Under the pieces are notes generated by a model. The model was not told where the DNA came from, ran no database searches, and worked only from the letters and a program-made list of their open reading frames with translations. Positions 36,865 to 47,506 of a stretch of 51,034 nucleotides of DNA are shown piece by piece. The stretch is from Streptomyces sp. CBMA123. Its GTDB lineage: Bacteria; Actinomycetota; Actinomycetes; Streptomycetales; Streptomycetaceae. The position numbers and the translations under genes are program-made. Position 1 is the stretch's first letter; each line of letters opens with the position of its first letter. The stretch lies in NCBI RefSeq assembly GCF_014596465.1, contig NZ_MECK01000312.1, positions 1 through 51,034 of the forward strand. The letters run 5' to 3'.

Positions 36865-39234
36865 ATGCACGGCGACACGCGGGACCAGTCCACACCGGTG
36901 GCCGACACCGTCGACGCAGCGGTCGCGGAATCCGCCGGACGGATGGATTCTGACACTCGGACAGACCCGGCGATGCCGTCGCCCCGGGTTTCCGGAGCGG
37001 TCCATACCGAATCCTCCGAAACCCAGGCCTCCACCGCGCAGGTCGCCGCGACATCACCCGCCGCGGCACGGGCCGCCACCACGGCCCGGCAACCCGGGGC
37101 CGAGGAGGGCCCGGCGGCGGCACCGCGCAGGCGCACCACCACCACGCGCCGCAGCACCGCGAAGGCCACCGCCGAGACCGCTCCCGCGGACGCGGCCGCG
37201 AAGGCACCCGCCCGCAAGGCCCCCGCCCGCAAGACCGCCGCCAAGCCCTCCGCCCGCAAGACGACAGAGAGCGACACCGTGATCGGCCGCATCCCCGTCC
37301 TGGACGTCAGCCCCCAGATCGACGCCGGCCGCCGCCCGGCCAAGGCCGTCGTCGGCGAGACCTTCCCGGTCACCGCGACGGTCTTCCGCGAGGGCCACGA
37401 CGCCGTCAACGCCAATGTGGTGCTGCGCGACCCGCGCGGCCGCAGCGGCCCGTGGACGCCGATGCGCGAGCTGGCCGAGGGCACCGACCGCTGGGGGGCG
37501 CACGTCACCCCGACCGCGCCCGGCCGCTGGTCGTACCTGGTGGAGGCGTGGAGCGACCCGATCGCCACCTGGCGCAAGACCGCCGCGGTGAAGCTGCCGG
37601 CCGGGATCGACACCGCGCTGGTGCTGGAGGAGGGCGCCCGGCTGCTGGAGCAGGCCGCCGCCGGGGTGCCGAAGAAGGACGGCCGGGCGCACGTGCTGGC
37701 CGCCGCGGGCGCGCTGCGCGACCCGGGGCTGCCGCCGCTGTCCCGGCTGGCCGCCGCGCTCGCCCCCGAGGTGCTGGAGCTGCTGGCCCGTCACCCGCTG
37801 CGCGAGCTGCTCAGCGCCTCCCGTCCGCTGCCGCTGCAGGTGGACCGCGAGCGCGCGCTGTTCGGCTCCTGGTACGAGTTCTTCCCCCGTTCGGAGGGTG
37901 CGGTGGTGGACCCGAACGGGGTCGAGCCGCCGCGTTCGGGCACCCTGCGCACCGCCGCCGAACGGCTGCCGGCGGTCGCCGCGATGGACTTCGACGTGGT
38001 CTACCTGCCGCCGGTGCACCCGATCGGACGAGCCTTCCGCAAGGGCCCGGACAACACCCTGACGGCCGGTCCGCACGACGTCGGCTCGCCATGGGCGATC
38101 GGCTCGCCCGAGGGCGGCCACGACGCCGTCCACCCGGACCTCGGCACCATCGAGGACTTCGACCACTTCGTCGCCGAGGCCAAGGCGCTGCACCTGGAGG
38201 TGGCGCTGGACTTCGCCCTCCAGTGCTCCCCCGACCACCCGTGGGTGAACAAGCATCCGGAATGGTTCAGCCATCGCGCCGACGGCACCATCGCGTACGC
38301 CGAGAACCCGCCGAAGAAGTACCAGGACATCTATCCGATCAACTTCGACCAGGACATGGACGGAATCGTCAAGGAAACCGTCCGGATCCTCCGGTTCTGG
38401 ATGTCCCACGGCGTCCGGATCTTCCGGGTCGACAACCCCCACACCAAACCGGTGGTGTTCTGGGAGAAGGTGCTCGACGACATCGCCCGCACCGACCCCG
38501 ATGTGGTGTTCCTGGCGGAGGCGTTCACCCGCCCGGCGATGATGCACACCCTGGCGAAGATCGGTTTCCACCAGTCGTACACGTACTTCACCTGGCGCAA
38601 CACCAAGAACGAACTCACCGAGTACCTCACCGAACTCACCGGCGACGCGGCCGCCTACATGCGCCCCAACTTCTTCGCCAACACCCCGGACATCCTGCAC
38701 GCCTTCCTCCAGCGCGGCGGCCGCGCCGCCTTCGCGATCCGCGCCGTGCTCGCCGCCACCCTCTCCCCCAGCTACGGCGTCTACGCCGGCTACGAGCTGT
38801 GCGAGAACGAGCCGGCCCACCCGGGCTCCGAGGAGTACCTCCACTCGGAGAAGTACGAGCTGCGCCCCCGCGACTGGAACCGCCCCGACACCCTCGCCCC
38901 GCTGCTCACCGTGCTGAACCGGCTGCGCCGGCGCCACCCCGCCCTGCAGCAGCTGCGCGACCTGCGCTTCCACCCCACCGACAACGAGCAGGTGCTCGCC
39001 TACTCCAAGACCGCGACCACCCCCGAGGGCCTGACCGACCGCGTGATCACGGTGGTCAACCTCGACCCGCACCACGTCCAGGAAGCCACCGTCACCCTCG
39101 ACGGCGACGGGCCCTACGCGGTGCACGACGAGCTCACCGGCGCCGTCTACACCTGGGGCCGGCACAACTACGTCCGGCTCGATCCCTCAGCCGAGCCGGC
39201 TCACCTCCTCACGGTTCGGAGGAACCCAGCGTGA
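36865..39234 (+). CDS. glgE: Alpha-1,4-glucan:maltose-1-phosphate maltosyltransferase with basic N-terminal tail
   Basis: A 789-residue GH13_3 enzyme that adds maltosyl units from maltose 1-phosphate to alpha-1,4-glucans. The core begins near residue 139 ([12 protein letters not shown]). The catalytic nucleophile is D523 in [10 protein letters not shown] and the general acid/base E552 in FLAEAFTRP, spaced as in the S. coelicolor enzyme (D394/E423). The first 138 residues are an extra, probably disordered tail that ends in a lysine/arginine-rich part ([25 protein letters not shown]), not seen in the usual enzyme. ATG at 36865 has AGGAG six bases upstream. It overlaps treS by a GTGA. Confidence 0.95.
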   Translation: MHGDTRDQSTPVADTVDAAVAESAGRMDSDTRTDPAMPSPRVSGAVHTESSETQASTAQVAATSPAAARAATTARQPGAEEGPAAAPRRRTTTTRRSTAKATAETAPADAAAKAPARKAPARKTAAKPSARKTTESDTVIGRIPVLDVSPQIDAGRRPAKAVVGETFPVTATVFREGHDAVNANVVLRDPRGRSGPWTPMRELAEGTDRWGAHVTPTAPGRWSYLVEAWSDPIATWRKTAAVKLPAGIDTALVLEEGARLLEQAAAGVPKKDGRAHVLAAAGALRDPGLPPLSRLAAALAPEVLELLARHPLRELLSASRPLPLQVDRERALFGSWYEFFPRSEGAVVDPNGVEPPRSGTLRTAAERLPAVAAMDFDVVYLPPVHPIGRAFRKGPDNTLTAGPHDVGSPWAIGSPEGGHDAVHPDLGTIEDFDHFVAEAKALHLEVALDFALQCSPDHPWVNKHPEWFSHRADGTIAYAENPPKKYQDIYPINFDQDMDGIVKETVRILRFWMSHGVRIFRVDNPHTKPVVFWEKVLDDIARTDPDVVFLAEAFTRPAMMHTLAKIGFHQSYTYFTWRNTKNELTEYLTELTGDAAAYMRPNFFANTPDILHAFLQRGGRAAFAIRAVLAATLSPSYGVYAGYELCENEPAHPGSEEYLHSEKYELRPRDWNRPDTLAPLLTVLNRLRRRHPALQQLRDLRFHPTDNEQVLAYSKTATTPEGLTDRVITVVNLDPHHVQEATVTLDGDGPYAVHDELTGAVYTWGRHNYVRLDPSAEPAHLLTVRRNPA

Positions 39235-40955
39235 CAGTGAACGAGCCCGTCCCCGACACCTTCCCGGAGACCTCGAAGAAGAACCTGGACCCGGAGTGGT
39301 TCAAACGTGCGGTCTTCTACGAGGTGCTGGTGCGGTCCTTCCAGGACAGCAACGGCGACGGGGTCGGGGACCTCAAGGGGCTCACGGCCAAGCTCGACTA
39401 CCTGCAGTGGCTCGGCGTCGACTGCCTCTGGCTCCCGCCCTTCTTCGCCTCGCCGCTGCGCGACGGCGGCTACGACGTCGCCGACTACAAGTCGGTGCTG
39501 CCGGAGTTCGGCGACCTCGCCGACTTCATGGAGTTCACCGACGCCGCCCACGCCCGCGGCATGCGCGTGATCATCGACTTCGTCATGAACCACACCAGCG
39601 ACCAGCACCCGTGGTTCCAGGCGTCCCGGGCCGACCCGGACGGGCCGTACGGCGACTTCTACATGTGGGCCGACGACGACAAGCAGTACCCGGACGCCCG
39701 GATCATCTTCGTCGACACCGAGACCTCCAACTGGACCTACGACCCGGTCCGCAAGCAGTACTACTGGCACCGGTTCTTCTCGCACCAGCCGGACCTCAAC
39801 TACGACAACCCCCGCGTCCAGGACGAGATGATCGCCGGGCTGCGGTTCTGGCTCGACCTCGGCATCGACGGCTTCCGGCTGGACGCGGTGCCGTACCTGT
39901 TCGCCCGCGAGGGCACCAACTGCGAGAACCTCCCCGAGACCCACGAGTTCCTCCGCCGGGTCCGCAAGGAGATCGACGCCGACTACCCGGACACCGTGCT
40001 GCTCGCCGAGGCCAACCAGTGGCCGGAGGACGTGGTCGACTACTTCGGCGACTTCACCGCGGGCGGCGACGAGTGCCACATGGCGTTCCACTTCCCGGTG
40101 ATGCCGCGGATCTTCATGGCCGTGCGCCGGGAGTCCCGGTACCCGGTGTCGGAGATCCTCGCCAAGACCCCGCAGATCCCCGGCGGCTGCCAGTGGGGCA
40201 TCTTCCTGCGCAACCACGACGAGCTGACCCTGGAGATGGTCACCGACGAGGAGCGCGACTACATGTACGCGGAGTACGCCAAGGACCCGCGGATGCGCGC
40301 CAACGTGGGCATCCGCCGCCGGCTCGCCCCGCTGCTGGAGAACGACCGCAACCAGATCGAACTGTTCACCGCCCTGCTGTTCTCCCTGCCGGGCTCGCCG
40401 GTCCTCTACTACGGGGACGAGATCGGCATGGGCGACAACATCTGGCTGGGCGACCGGGACGGCGTGCGCACGCCGATGCAGTGGACCCCGGACCGCAACG
40501 CGGGTTTCTCCTCCGCCGACCCGGGCAGGCTCAGTCTGCCGCCCATCATGGACCCGGTGTACGGCTACCAGGTGACCAACGTCGAAGCGCAGCAGAGCAG
40601 TTCGAGTTCGCTGCTGCACTGGACGCGTCGCATGATCGAGATCCGCAAGCTCAACCCGGCGTTCGGCCTGGGCACCTACACCGAGCTGCCGTCCAGCAAC
40701 CCCGCCGTGCTGGCCTTCGTGCGCGAGTACGAGGGGGACCTGGTCATGTGCGTGAACAACTTCTCGCGGTTCGCGCAGCCGACCGAGCTGGACCTGCGGC
40801 AGTACGGCGGACGGTACCCGGTCGAGCTGATCGGCGGGGTGCGCTTCCCGTCGATCGGCGAGTGGCCCTACCTGCTCACGCTCGCCGGACACGGCTTCTA
40901 CTGGTTCCAGCTCCGACAGCCCCCGCGCCTGAGCGGAACCAGGCGATCGAAGTAA
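39231..40955 (+). CDS. treS: Trehalose synthase (maltose alpha-D-glucosyltransferase)
   Basis: A 574-residue GH13 enzyme that interconverts trehalose and maltose and so feeds maltose to maltokinase. Conserved regions: [25 protein letters not shown] (nucleophile Asp), [11 protein letters not shown] (acid Glu) and [12 protein letters not shown]. The start GTG at 39231 overlaps the glgE stop and has GGAGG eight bases upstream. It is a stand-alone enzyme here, with maltokinase encoded separately downstream after a hairpin. Confidence 0.96.
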   Translation: MTVNEPVPDTFPETSKKNLDPEWFKRAVFYEVLVRSFQDSNGDGVGDLKGLTAKLDYLQWLGVDCLWLPPFFASPLRDGGYDVADYKSVLPEFGDLADFMEFTDAAHARGMRVIIDFVMNHTSDQHPWFQASRADPDGPYGDFYMWADDDKQYPDARIIFVDTETSNWTYDPVRKQYYWHRFFSHQPDLNYDNPRVQDEMIAGLRFWLDLGIDGFRLDAVPYLFAREGTNCENLPETHEFLRRVRKEIDADYPDTVLLAEANQWPEDVVDYFGDFTAGGDECHMAFHFPVMPRIFMAVRRESRYPVSEILAKTPQIPGGCQWGIFLRNHDELTLEMVTDEERDYMYAEYAKDPRMRANVGIRRRLAPLLENDRNQIELFTALLFSLPGSPVLYYGDEIGMGDNIWLGDRDGVRTPMQWTPDRNAGFSSADPGRLSLPPIMDPVYGYQVTNVEAQQSSSSSLLHWTRRMIEIRKLNPAFGLGTYTELPSSNPAVLAFVREYEGDLVMCVNNFSRFAQPTELDLRQYGGRYPVELIGGVRFPSIGEWPYLLTLAGHGFYWFQLRQPPRLSGTRRSK

Positions 40956-41003
40956 CGATCCGCCGCACCCTGCCACCCGCGGCCCGCACAGCACCACCAG
41001 ACC

Positions 41004-41039
41004 CTCCGGGGGCGCGAGTTGACCCCCGCGCCCCCGGAG
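41004..41039 (+). terminator. terminator-like hairpin between treS and maltokinase genes
   Basis: A perfect 13-bp stem, CTCCGGGGGCGCG (41004-41016) with its inverse (41027-41039), around a 10-base loop. It is 48 bases beyond treS and suggests that mak-glgB has an additional promoter in 41040-41208. Confidence 0.75.
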
Positions 41040-41208
41040 TTCTCTGCACCACCGCGTACGGAGAACAGCCCAACGGCTACCCACACGAAGGCGTGACACC
41101 CGAGCCGTGCTCGCGTGCCGCGACCGCCGCGCCGCCGAAATCCGGAAGACTGTCGGACCCCGGCCACGACCCGTCGGGCCGTCCGCGTGCTTCCGGGGAA
41201 AGGGAGTC

Positions 41209-42699
41209 ATGTCCGAAACCTCCCGTTCTCAAGCCCATGTGCAGCACGACGCCCCGGCCGGCTCCGCCGCGCACCCGGGCGCTCGGGGCACCGGAGCCCG
41301 GAGAACCGCCCTGGGGGTCAGCGAACTCATCCAGGCGGCCGTGCCGCTGATCGCCGACTGGCTCCCCACCCAACGCTGGTACGCCGGGAAGGGACGCCCC
41401 ATCACCGGACTCGTCCCGGTGGTCGGCACCCCGCTGCAGGTCGGCGACCCCGCCCTGCTGCACCTGCTGTTGCGGGTCGAGCACGCCACCACGGCCGGCC
41501 TCCCGCACGGCGACACCTACCAACTCCTGCTCGGCATCCGCTCCCAGGGCCCCGCGGACATCGAACCCGGCGCCGTGCTCGGCCGGCTCAGCCAGGGCCC
41601 GTACGACGGCGCCACCCTCTACGACGCGGTGCACGACCCCGAACTCACCGGCCGGCTGCTGGAACACCTGGCCACCGGCGACCGGTTCGGCTCGCTGTCC
41701 TTCCGCCGCACCCCAGGCTCCGGACTGCCCGCCAACCTCCCCGGCCGGGCCTCCACCGCCGAACAGTCCAACAGCTCCGTCATCTACGGCACCTCGTACA
41801 TCCTCAAGCTGTTCCGGCGCATCCACCCCGGCACCAACCCCGACCTGGAACTCTCGCTCGCCCTCTCCCGGGCCGGCTCCACCCGCATCCCCCGGGTCGC
41901 CGCCTGGTTCGAGAGCCGGATGGAACGCGCCGAACCCGCCACCCTCGGACTGCTCCAGCGCTACCTGCCGGACGCCGAGGACGGCTGGGAACTCGCCCTC
42001 GACCAGGTCGGCCGGCTCAAGGGCGACCGCTCCCCCGGCAACTTCGCCATCGAGGCCCACCGGCTCGGCCGGGCCACCGCCGAAGTCCACCGGGTGCTCG
42101 CCCGCTCCATGCCCGTCGCCCGGCTCGACCGCACCCAGACCGGCCGGCTCGCCACCGCCATGGCCGACCGGCTGGACAGCGCCGTCGCCGCCGTCCCCGG
42201 CCTGCTGCGCTTCCGGGCCGCCCTGCGCACCGCCTTCCAGCAACTCGCCGACGCCCACCCGGACGGCCTGCCCGTCCAGCGCATCCACGGCGACCTCCAC
42301 CTCGGCCAGGCCATGCGCACCCCGCACGGCTGGGTACTGCTCGACTTCGAGGGCGAACCCGCCAAGTCCGTCAACGAACGGCGCGAACCCCAGCCCGCCC
42401 TGCGCGACGTCGCCGCGATGCTGCGCTCCTTCGACTACGCGGCCGCCCACCTGCTGGCCGGCGGCCCGGTCGACCCGGAGCTCGCCCACCTCGCCGCCGC
42501 CTGGGCCCAGCGCAACCGCACCGCCTTCTGCGCCGGCTACACCGCCGGAGGCGGCGCCGACCCGGCGGCCTCACCGGAACTGATGCGGGCGCTGGAGATC
42601 GACAAGGCGGTGTACGAGGTCGTGTACGAGGCCCGGCACCGGCCCAGCTGGCTGCCGATCCCGCTGGCCGCGATCAACCGGCTCGCCCTGTCCGTCTGA
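41209..42699 (+). CDS. mak: Maltokinase (Pep2/Mak)
   Basis: A 496-residue kinase that phosphorylates maltose to maltose 1-phosphate, the GlgE donor. The N-terminal cap domain is recognisable in DWLPTQRWYAGKGRPI and the aminoglycoside-phosphotransferase-like part in RIHGDLHLGQAM (Brenner-type catalytic loop) and VLLDFEGEPA (metal-binding Asp), followed by NERREPQPALRDVAAMLRSFDYAA, typical of maltokinases. About 45 residues of low-complexity sequence precede the cap. Start ATG at 41209 lies close to an AGGGAG ribosome site. It is 99 bp before glgB. Confidence 0.95.
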   Translation: MSETSRSQAHVQHDAPAGSAAHPGARGTGARRTALGVSELIQAAVPLIADWLPTQRWYAGKGRPITGLVPVVGTPLQVGDPALLHLLLRVEHATTAGLPHGDTYQLLLGIRSQGPADIEPGAVLGRLSQGPYDGATLYDAVHDPELTGRLLEHLATGDRFGSLSFRRTPGSGLPANLPGRASTAEQSNSSVIYGTSYILKLFRRIHPGTNPDLELSLALSRAGSTRIPRVAAWFESRMERAEPATLGLLQRYLPDAEDGWELALDQVGRLKGDRSPGNFAIEAHRLGRATAEVHRVLARSMPVARLDRTQTGRLATAMADRLDSAVAAVPGLLRFRAALRTAFQQLADAHPDGLPVQRIHGDLHLGQAMRTPHGWVLLDFEGEPAKSVNERREPQPALRDVAAMLRSFDYAAAHLLAGGPVDPELAHLAAAWAQRNRTAFCAGYTAGGGADPAASPELMRALEIDKAVYEVVYEARHRPSWLPIPLAAINRLALSV

Positions 42700-42710
42700 C
42701 CACCCCCGCC

Positions 42711-42755
42711 CGAACCCGTCCCCCTCGAACCCCGTCCCACTCGACCCCCGTCCCG
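42711..42755 (+). repeat. short imperfect tandem repeat (about 15 bp units) before glgB
   Basis: Three units of the type CTCGAACCCCGTCCC occur in a row in the 99-bp gap between mak and glgB. They are C-rich and carry no ribosome site or clear promoter. Confidence 0.45.
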
Positions 42756-42798
42756 CCCGCCACGAGTTCGCCCACCCCCGCCGCTGGAGGACCACGCC

Positions 42799-45132
42799 GT
42801 GACGCCGCTCGACCCGACCGGCCGCCCCACCCGCCCCGTACCGGCCACCTTCCTGGCCGGAACCCCCGAACGGGGCGAGCCCCGGGAGGCCCACGAGCCC
42901 ACTCCTCCCCGCGTTCCGGCGGACACCCCCGCCGGGGCCCTGCGCCTCCCCGAGGCGCCACTGCCCCCCGCCGAGGTCGACCGGCTGGTGAGCGGCCAGC
43001 ACCACGACCCGCACGCCCTGCTCGGCGCCCACCCGGTGCACGGCGGCACGGCGATCCGGGTGCTGCGCCCGTTCGCCGAGCGGGTGGTGGTCGACACCGC
43101 CCACGGACCGGCCGAACTCACCCACCAGCAGGGCGGGTTGTTCACCGGCCTGCTGGCGGGCGGCGAACTCCCCGACTACACCCTGCTGGTGAGCTACCCC
43201 GGCGGTGAACCCCTGCGCCAGCACGACGGCTACCGCACCCGGCCCACCCTCGGCGAACTCGACCTCCACCTGATCTCCGAAGGCCGGCACGAGCAGCTGT
43301 GGCAGGCACTCGGCTCGCACCTGCGCACCGTCGACGGCGTCGCCGGCACCGCCTTCGCGGTCTGGGCGCCGAACGCCGCCGGGGTGCGCCTCATCGGCGA
43401 CTTCAACCACTGGAACGGCACCGGCCACCCGATGCGCTCGCTCGGCTCCTCCGGCATCTGGGAGCTGTTCGTCCCCGGCCTCGCCGAGGGCACCACGTAC
43501 AAGTACGAGATCCACACCCGGCAGGGCTGGGTGCTCGACAAGGCCGACCCGCTGGCCCGGGCCGCCCAGTGCCCGCCCGGCACCGCCTCCGTCGTCACCT
43601 CCTCCACCCACCGGTGGCAGGACGAGGAGTGGATGGCCCGCCGGGCCCGCACCGCGCACCACCGGGCACCCATGTCGGTGTACGAGCTGCACCTGGCCTC
43701 CTGGCGGCCCGACCTCACCGACTACCGTGCCATCGCCGAAGAACTCCCCCGCTACCTCAAGGAGTTGAACTTCACCCACGTGGAGTTCATGCCGGTGATG
43801 GAGCACCCCTTCGGCGGCTCCTGGGGCTACCAGGTCTCCGGCTACTACGCCCCCACCGCCCGGCTCGGCAGCCCCGACGACTTCCGCCACCTGGTCGACA
43901 CCCTGCACCAGCACGGCATCGGCGTGATCGTCGACTGGGTGCCCGCGCACTTCCCCAAGGACGACTTCGCCCTCGCCCGCTTCGACGGCGAACCGCTGTA
44001 CGAACCCGCCGACCCGCTGCGCGCCGAACACCCCGACTGGGGCACGCTGGAGTTCGACTACGGCCGCACCGAAGTCCGCAACTTCCTCGTCGCCAACGCC
44101 GTCTACTGGTGCGAGGAGTTCCACATCGACGGCCTGCGGGTCGACGCCGTCGCCTCGATGCTCTACCTCGACTACTCCCGCGAGGGCGGCGCCTGGACGC
44201 CCAACCAGCACGGCGGCCGGGAGAACCTGGACGCGGCCGCCTTCCTCCAGGAGATGAACGCCACCGTCTACCGGCGCTGCCCCGGCGTGATCACCATCGC
44301 CGAGGAGTCCACCGCCTGGGACGGCGTCACCCGCCCCACCGACGCCGGCGGCCTCGGCTTCGGCCTGAAGTGGAACATGGGCTGGATGCACGACTCGCTG
44401 GTCTACATCTCCAAGGAGCCGGTGCACCGCAAGTACCACCACAACGAGATCACCTTCTCGATGGTGTACGCCTACTCCGAGAACTACGTCCTGCCGATCT
44501 CCCACGACGAGGTCGTCCACGGCAAGCAGGCCCTGGTCTCCAAGATGCCCGGCGACTGGTGGCAGCAGCGCGCCAACCACCGCGCCTACCTGGGCTTCAT
44601 GTGGTCCCACCCCGGCAAGCAACTGCTGTTCATGGGGCAGGAGTTCGCGCAGGGCGGCGAATGGGACCACGAACAGGGCCCGCAGTGGTGGGTGCTCGAC
44701 CGGCAGTGGCCCGCCCACCAGGACCACCAGGGCGTACGCCGCCTCGTCCGCGACCTCAACCGGATCTACCGGGACACCCCCGCCCTCTGGGAACTCGACA
44801 CCACCCCCGACGGCTTCCGCTGGCTCGACGGCGGCGCCGCCGAGGACAACCTGCTCTCCTTCGTCCGCCACGCCGCCGACGGCACCCCGCTGGTCGCCGT
44901 CTGCAACTTCTCCCCCGTCGTCCGCCACGGCCACCGGGTCGGCCTGCCCGCCCTGGACGGCCGCGAACAGCTCTGGGAGGAAGTGCTGAACACCGACGCC
45001 GAGACCTACGGCGGCAGCGGCACCGGCAACTCCCACCCGGTCAAGGCCGAAGCGGTCGCGTGGAACGGCCAGCCGCGCTCCGCCGAACTCGTCCTCCCCC
45101 CGCTCGCCACCATCTGGCTCCGGCCGGCCTGA
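42799..45132 (+). CDS. glgB: 1,4-alpha-glucan branching enzyme
   Basis: A 777-residue GH13_9 enzyme that makes alpha-1,6 branches. A proline-rich N-terminal stretch (to about residue 55) precedes the N1-type domain ([12 protein letters not shown]), a CBM48 domain ([25 protein letters not shown]) and the barrel with [36 protein letters not shown] (nucleophile Asp), [11 protein letters not shown] (acid Glu) and [12 protein letters not shown]. The GTG start at 42799 has GGAGG eight bases upstream. It is the last gene of the GlgE-pathway cluster and is followed by a strong hairpin. Confidence 0.96.
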   Translation: MTPLDPTGRPTRPVPATFLAGTPERGEPREAHEPTPPRVPADTPAGALRLPEAPLPPAEVDRLVSGQHHDPHALLGAHPVHGGTAIRVLRPFAERVVVDTAHGPAELTHQQGGLFTGLLAGGELPDYTLLVSYPGGEPLRQHDGYRTRPTLGELDLHLISEGRHEQLWQALGSHLRTVDGVAGTAFAVWAPNAAGVRLIGDFNHWNGTGHPMRSLGSSGIWELFVPGLAEGTTYKYEIHTRQGWVLDKADPLARAAQCPPGTASVVTSSTHRWQDEEWMARRARTAHHRAPMSVYELHLASWRPDLTDYRAIAEELPRYLKELNFTHVEFMPVMEHPFGGSWGYQVSGYYAPTARLGSPDDFRHLVDTLHQHGIGVIVDWVPAHFPKDDFALARFDGEPLYEPADPLRAEHPDWGTLEFDYGRTEVRNFLVANAVYWCEEFHIDGLRVDAVASMLYLDYSREGGAWTPNQHGGRENLDAAAFLQEMNATVYRRCPGVITIAEESTAWDGVTRPTDAGGLGFGLKWNMGWMHDSLVYISKEPVHRKYHHNEITFSMVYAYSENYVLPISHDEVVHGKQALVSKMPGDWWQQRANHRAYLGFMWSHPGKQLLFMGQEFAQGGEWDHEQGPQWWVLDRQWPAHQDHQGVRRLVRDLNRIYRDTPALWELDTTPDGFRWLDGGAAEDNLLSFVRHAADGTPLVAVCNFSPVVRHGHRVGLPALDGREQLWEEVLNTDAETYGGSGTGNSHPVKAEAVAWNGQPRSAELVLPPLATIWLRPA

Positions 45133-45141
45133 CCACCCCCG

Positions 45142-45167
45142 GGCGCCCGCCCCATCGGGCGGGCGCC
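45142..45167 (+). terminator. terminator hairpin after glgB
   Basis: An 11-bp G+C stem (45142-45152 with 45157-45167) closes a CATC loop, 10 bases beyond the glgB stop. Confidence 0.75.
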
Positions 45168-45172
45168 GAGCC

Positions 45173-45270
45173 GGGGACGGCGACCGGGAACCCGAGGTCC
45201 TCGGCGGCCCGGCCCAGCTCGCGGTCGTCGGTGACGAAGTCGGTGAGCCCGGCGCGGAAGGGCTCGGCAC
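45173..45270 (-). pseudogene. remnant of a PIN-domain (VapC-like) protein C-terminus
   Basis: On the minus strand the frame reads RAGLTDFVTDDRELGRAAEDLGFPV, a good match to the last strand-helix of PIN-domain nucleases (vTdDrel..AAe.lG.pv). No start, no N-terminal part and no antitoxin gene are present, and the sequence is caught between the glgB terminator and the pta start. Probably a decayed gene end. Confidence 0.4.
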
Positions 45271-45376
45271 CGGCCGGTTGCCACCGGGTTGGGGCTCTGC
45301 TCGCGGACGGGGGTTCGGGGTGCGAAGGTATGGTCGATATGACCACCTTCCGAGGCGACGGGACGGAGACATCCGC

Positions 45377-47506
45377 GTGGCGCGCAGCGTGTACGTGACC
45401 GGGATCGACCGGGGGGACGGCCGACAGGCGGTCGAACTCGGGGTCATGGAACTGCTCACCCGCCAGGTGGACCGGGTCGGGGTGTTCCGTCCGCTGGTGC
45501 ACGCGGCGGCGCCCGGGGAGTCGGGGTCCGACCACGTGGTGGAGCTGCTGCGCGGGCGGTACCGGATCGAGCTGCCGAGCCAGGAGCTGTACGGGCTCAC
45601 CTACGAGGAGGCCGCCGCGCTGCAGGCCGCCCGGGGGCAGGACGAGCTGGTCTCCACGCTGGTGGACCGGTTCCGCGCGCTGGAGCGGCGCTGCCAGGCC
45701 GTGCTGGTGCTCGGCACCGACTTCGCGGACACCAACATCCCGGACGAGCTGGCCTTCAACGCCCGGCTCGCCAACGAGTTCGGCGCCGCGGTGCTGCCGG
45801 TGGTCGGCGGGCAGGGCAAGGAGGCGGAGGCGGTGATCGCCGAGGTCCTGGGCGCCCACCGGGCGTACACCGACCTCGGCTGCGAGACCCTGGCGATGAT
45901 CGCCAACCGGACCGCCCCGGGCGCCGAGCAGCGGATCCAGCGCGCGCTCACCGAGAAGCTGCCGATCCCCGCGTACGTCATCCCGGAGGAGCCGGCGCTG
46001 GCCGCGCCGACCGTCGCCCAGCTGGTCGAGTCGACCGGCGCCGAGGTGCTGCTCGGTGACGCGGCCGGGCTGGCCCGGGACGTGCGGGGCTTCGTCTTCG
46101 GCGGCGCCATGCTGCCCACCTTCCTGGACGCGCTGACCGAGGGCGCCCTGGTGGTCACCCCCGGGGACCGCGCGGACCTGGTGATCGGTTCGCTGGCCGC
46201 GCACGCGGCCGGTGCGCCGCCGATCGCCGGCGTGCTGCTGACCCTCGGCCAGCACCCCGGCCCGAACGTGCTGGCGCTGGCCGCCCGGCTCGCCCCCGGC
46301 ACCCCGGTGGCGGTCGTCCCCGAGGGCAGCTGGCCCACCGCCGCCACCCTGACCCACCTGGAGGGCAAGCTCACCGCGGCCAGCCCCCGGAAGGCCGAGA
46401 TCGCCCTCGGCCTGTTCGAACTGCACGTGGACACCGTCGAGTTGACCAACCGGATCGAGGTCGGCCGGTCGGAGCGGGTCACCCCGATGATGTTCGAGCA
46501 CGAGCTGCTGGAGCGCGCCCGGGCGGGCCGCCGGCACGTGGTGCTGCCGGAGGGCACCGAGGAGCGGGTGCTGCGCGCGGCCGAGATCCTGCTGCGCCGC
46601 AACATCTGCGACCTCACCCTGCTCGGCGAGGTCGACGCGGTGCGCCGCAAGGCCGCCGCCCTGGGCATCGTCCTCCCGCAGGTGGACGCGGGCGCCGACC
46701 GGGCCCAGGTCCGGGTCGTGGACCCGGCCACCAGCCCGTTGCGCCGCCAGTTCGCCGAGCTGTACGCCCGGCTGCGCGCCCACAAGGGGATGACCGTCGA
46801 GCTGGCCCTGGACGTGGTCACCGACGTCTCCTACTTCGGCACCCTGATGGTCCAGGAGGGCATCGCCGACGGCATGGTCTCCGGCGCGGCGCACTCCACC
46901 GCGGCGACGATCCGGCCCGCCTTCGAGGTGATCAAGACCTCGCCGGGCGCGTCCATCGTGTCGAGCGTCTTCTTCATGTGCCTGGCCGACAAGGTGCTGG
47001 TGTACGGAGACTGCGCGGTCAACCCCGACCCGGACGCCCAGCAGCTGGCCGACATCGCGATCCAGTCCGCCGCCACCGCCGCCCAGTTCGGCGTGGAGCC
47101 ACGGGTCGCGATGCTCTCGTACTCGACCGGCACCTCCGGCTCGGGCGCGGACGTCGACAAGGTCCGCAAGGCCACCGAGCTGGTCCGCGAACTGCGGCCG
47201 GACATCCTGGTCGAGGGCCCGATCCAGTACGACGCGGCGGTGGACGCCCACGTCGCGGCGGCCAAGCTGCCGGGCTCGGCGGTGGCCGGGCGGGCGACCG
47301 TGCTGATCTTCCCGGACCTCAACACCGGCAACAACACCTACAAGGCCGTCCAGCGCTCGGCCGGCGCGGTAGCGGTCGGCCCGGTGCTGCAGGGGCTGCG
47401 CAAGCCCGTCAACGACCTCTCGCGCGGGGCGCTGGTGCAGGACATCGTCAACACCGTGGCGATCACCGCCATCCAGGCCCAGGACGACAAGGAGCCCCAG
47501 GCATGA
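45377..47506 (+). CDS. pta: Phosphate acetyltransferase (long form with DRTGG domain)
   Basis: A 709-residue enzyme interconverting acetyl-CoA and acetyl phosphate. It has a BioD-like P-loop N-terminal domain (residues about 1-200), a DRTGG domain (about 215-330) and the catalytic PTA_PTB domain from about 390 to the end (LPEGTEERVLRAAEILLRR, GMVSGAAHSTAATIRPAFEVIK). The N-terminal P-loop is degenerate: TGIDRGDGRQ has no lysine. Start GTG at 45377 has GGAG eight bases upstream. It overlaps ackA by ATGA, so the two are translated together. Confidence 0.95.
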   Translation: MARSVYVTGIDRGDGRQAVELGVMELLTRQVDRVGVFRPLVHAAAPGESGSDHVVELLRGRYRIELPSQELYGLTYEEAAALQAARGQDELVSTLVDRFRALERRCQAVLVLGTDFADTNIPDELAFNARLANEFGAAVLPVVGGQGKEAEAVIAEVLGAHRAYTDLGCETLAMIANRTAPGAEQRIQRALTEKLPIPAYVIPEEPALAAPTVAQLVESTGAEVLLGDAAGLARDVRGFVFGGAMLPTFLDALTEGALVVTPGDRADLVIGSLAAHAAGAPPIAGVLLTLGQHPGPNVLALAARLAPGTPVAVVPEGSWPTAATLTHLEGKLTAASPRKAEIALGLFELHVDTVELTNRIEVGRSERVTPMMFEHELLERARAGRRHVVLPEGTEERVLRAAEILLRRNICDLTLLGEVDAVRRKAAALGIVLPQVDAGADRAQVRVVDPATSPLRRQFAELYARLRAHKGMTVELALDVVTDVSYFGTLMVQEGIADGMVSGAAHSTAATIRPAFEVIKTSPGASIVSSVFFMCLADKVLVYGDCAVNPDPDAQQLADIAIQSAATAAQFGVEPRVAMLSYSTGTSGSGADVDKVRKATELVRELRPDILVEGPIQYDAAVDAHVAAAKLPGSAVAGRATVLIFPDLNTGNNTYKAVQRSAGAVAVGPVLQGLRKPVNDLSRGALVQDIVNTVAITAIQAQDDKEPQA

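Noticed and set aside
37452..40955. A 1167-codon open frame joining the end of glgE to treS
   Set aside because: The upstream part is a shadow of glgE in another frame; treS starts at the GTG overlapping the glgE stop.
41115..43208. A 697-codon plus-strand frame overlapping maltokinase and glgB
   Set aside because: Composition is Arg/Pro/Gly-rich as expected from a shifted frame; the maltokinase and GlgB frames carry all conserved motifs.
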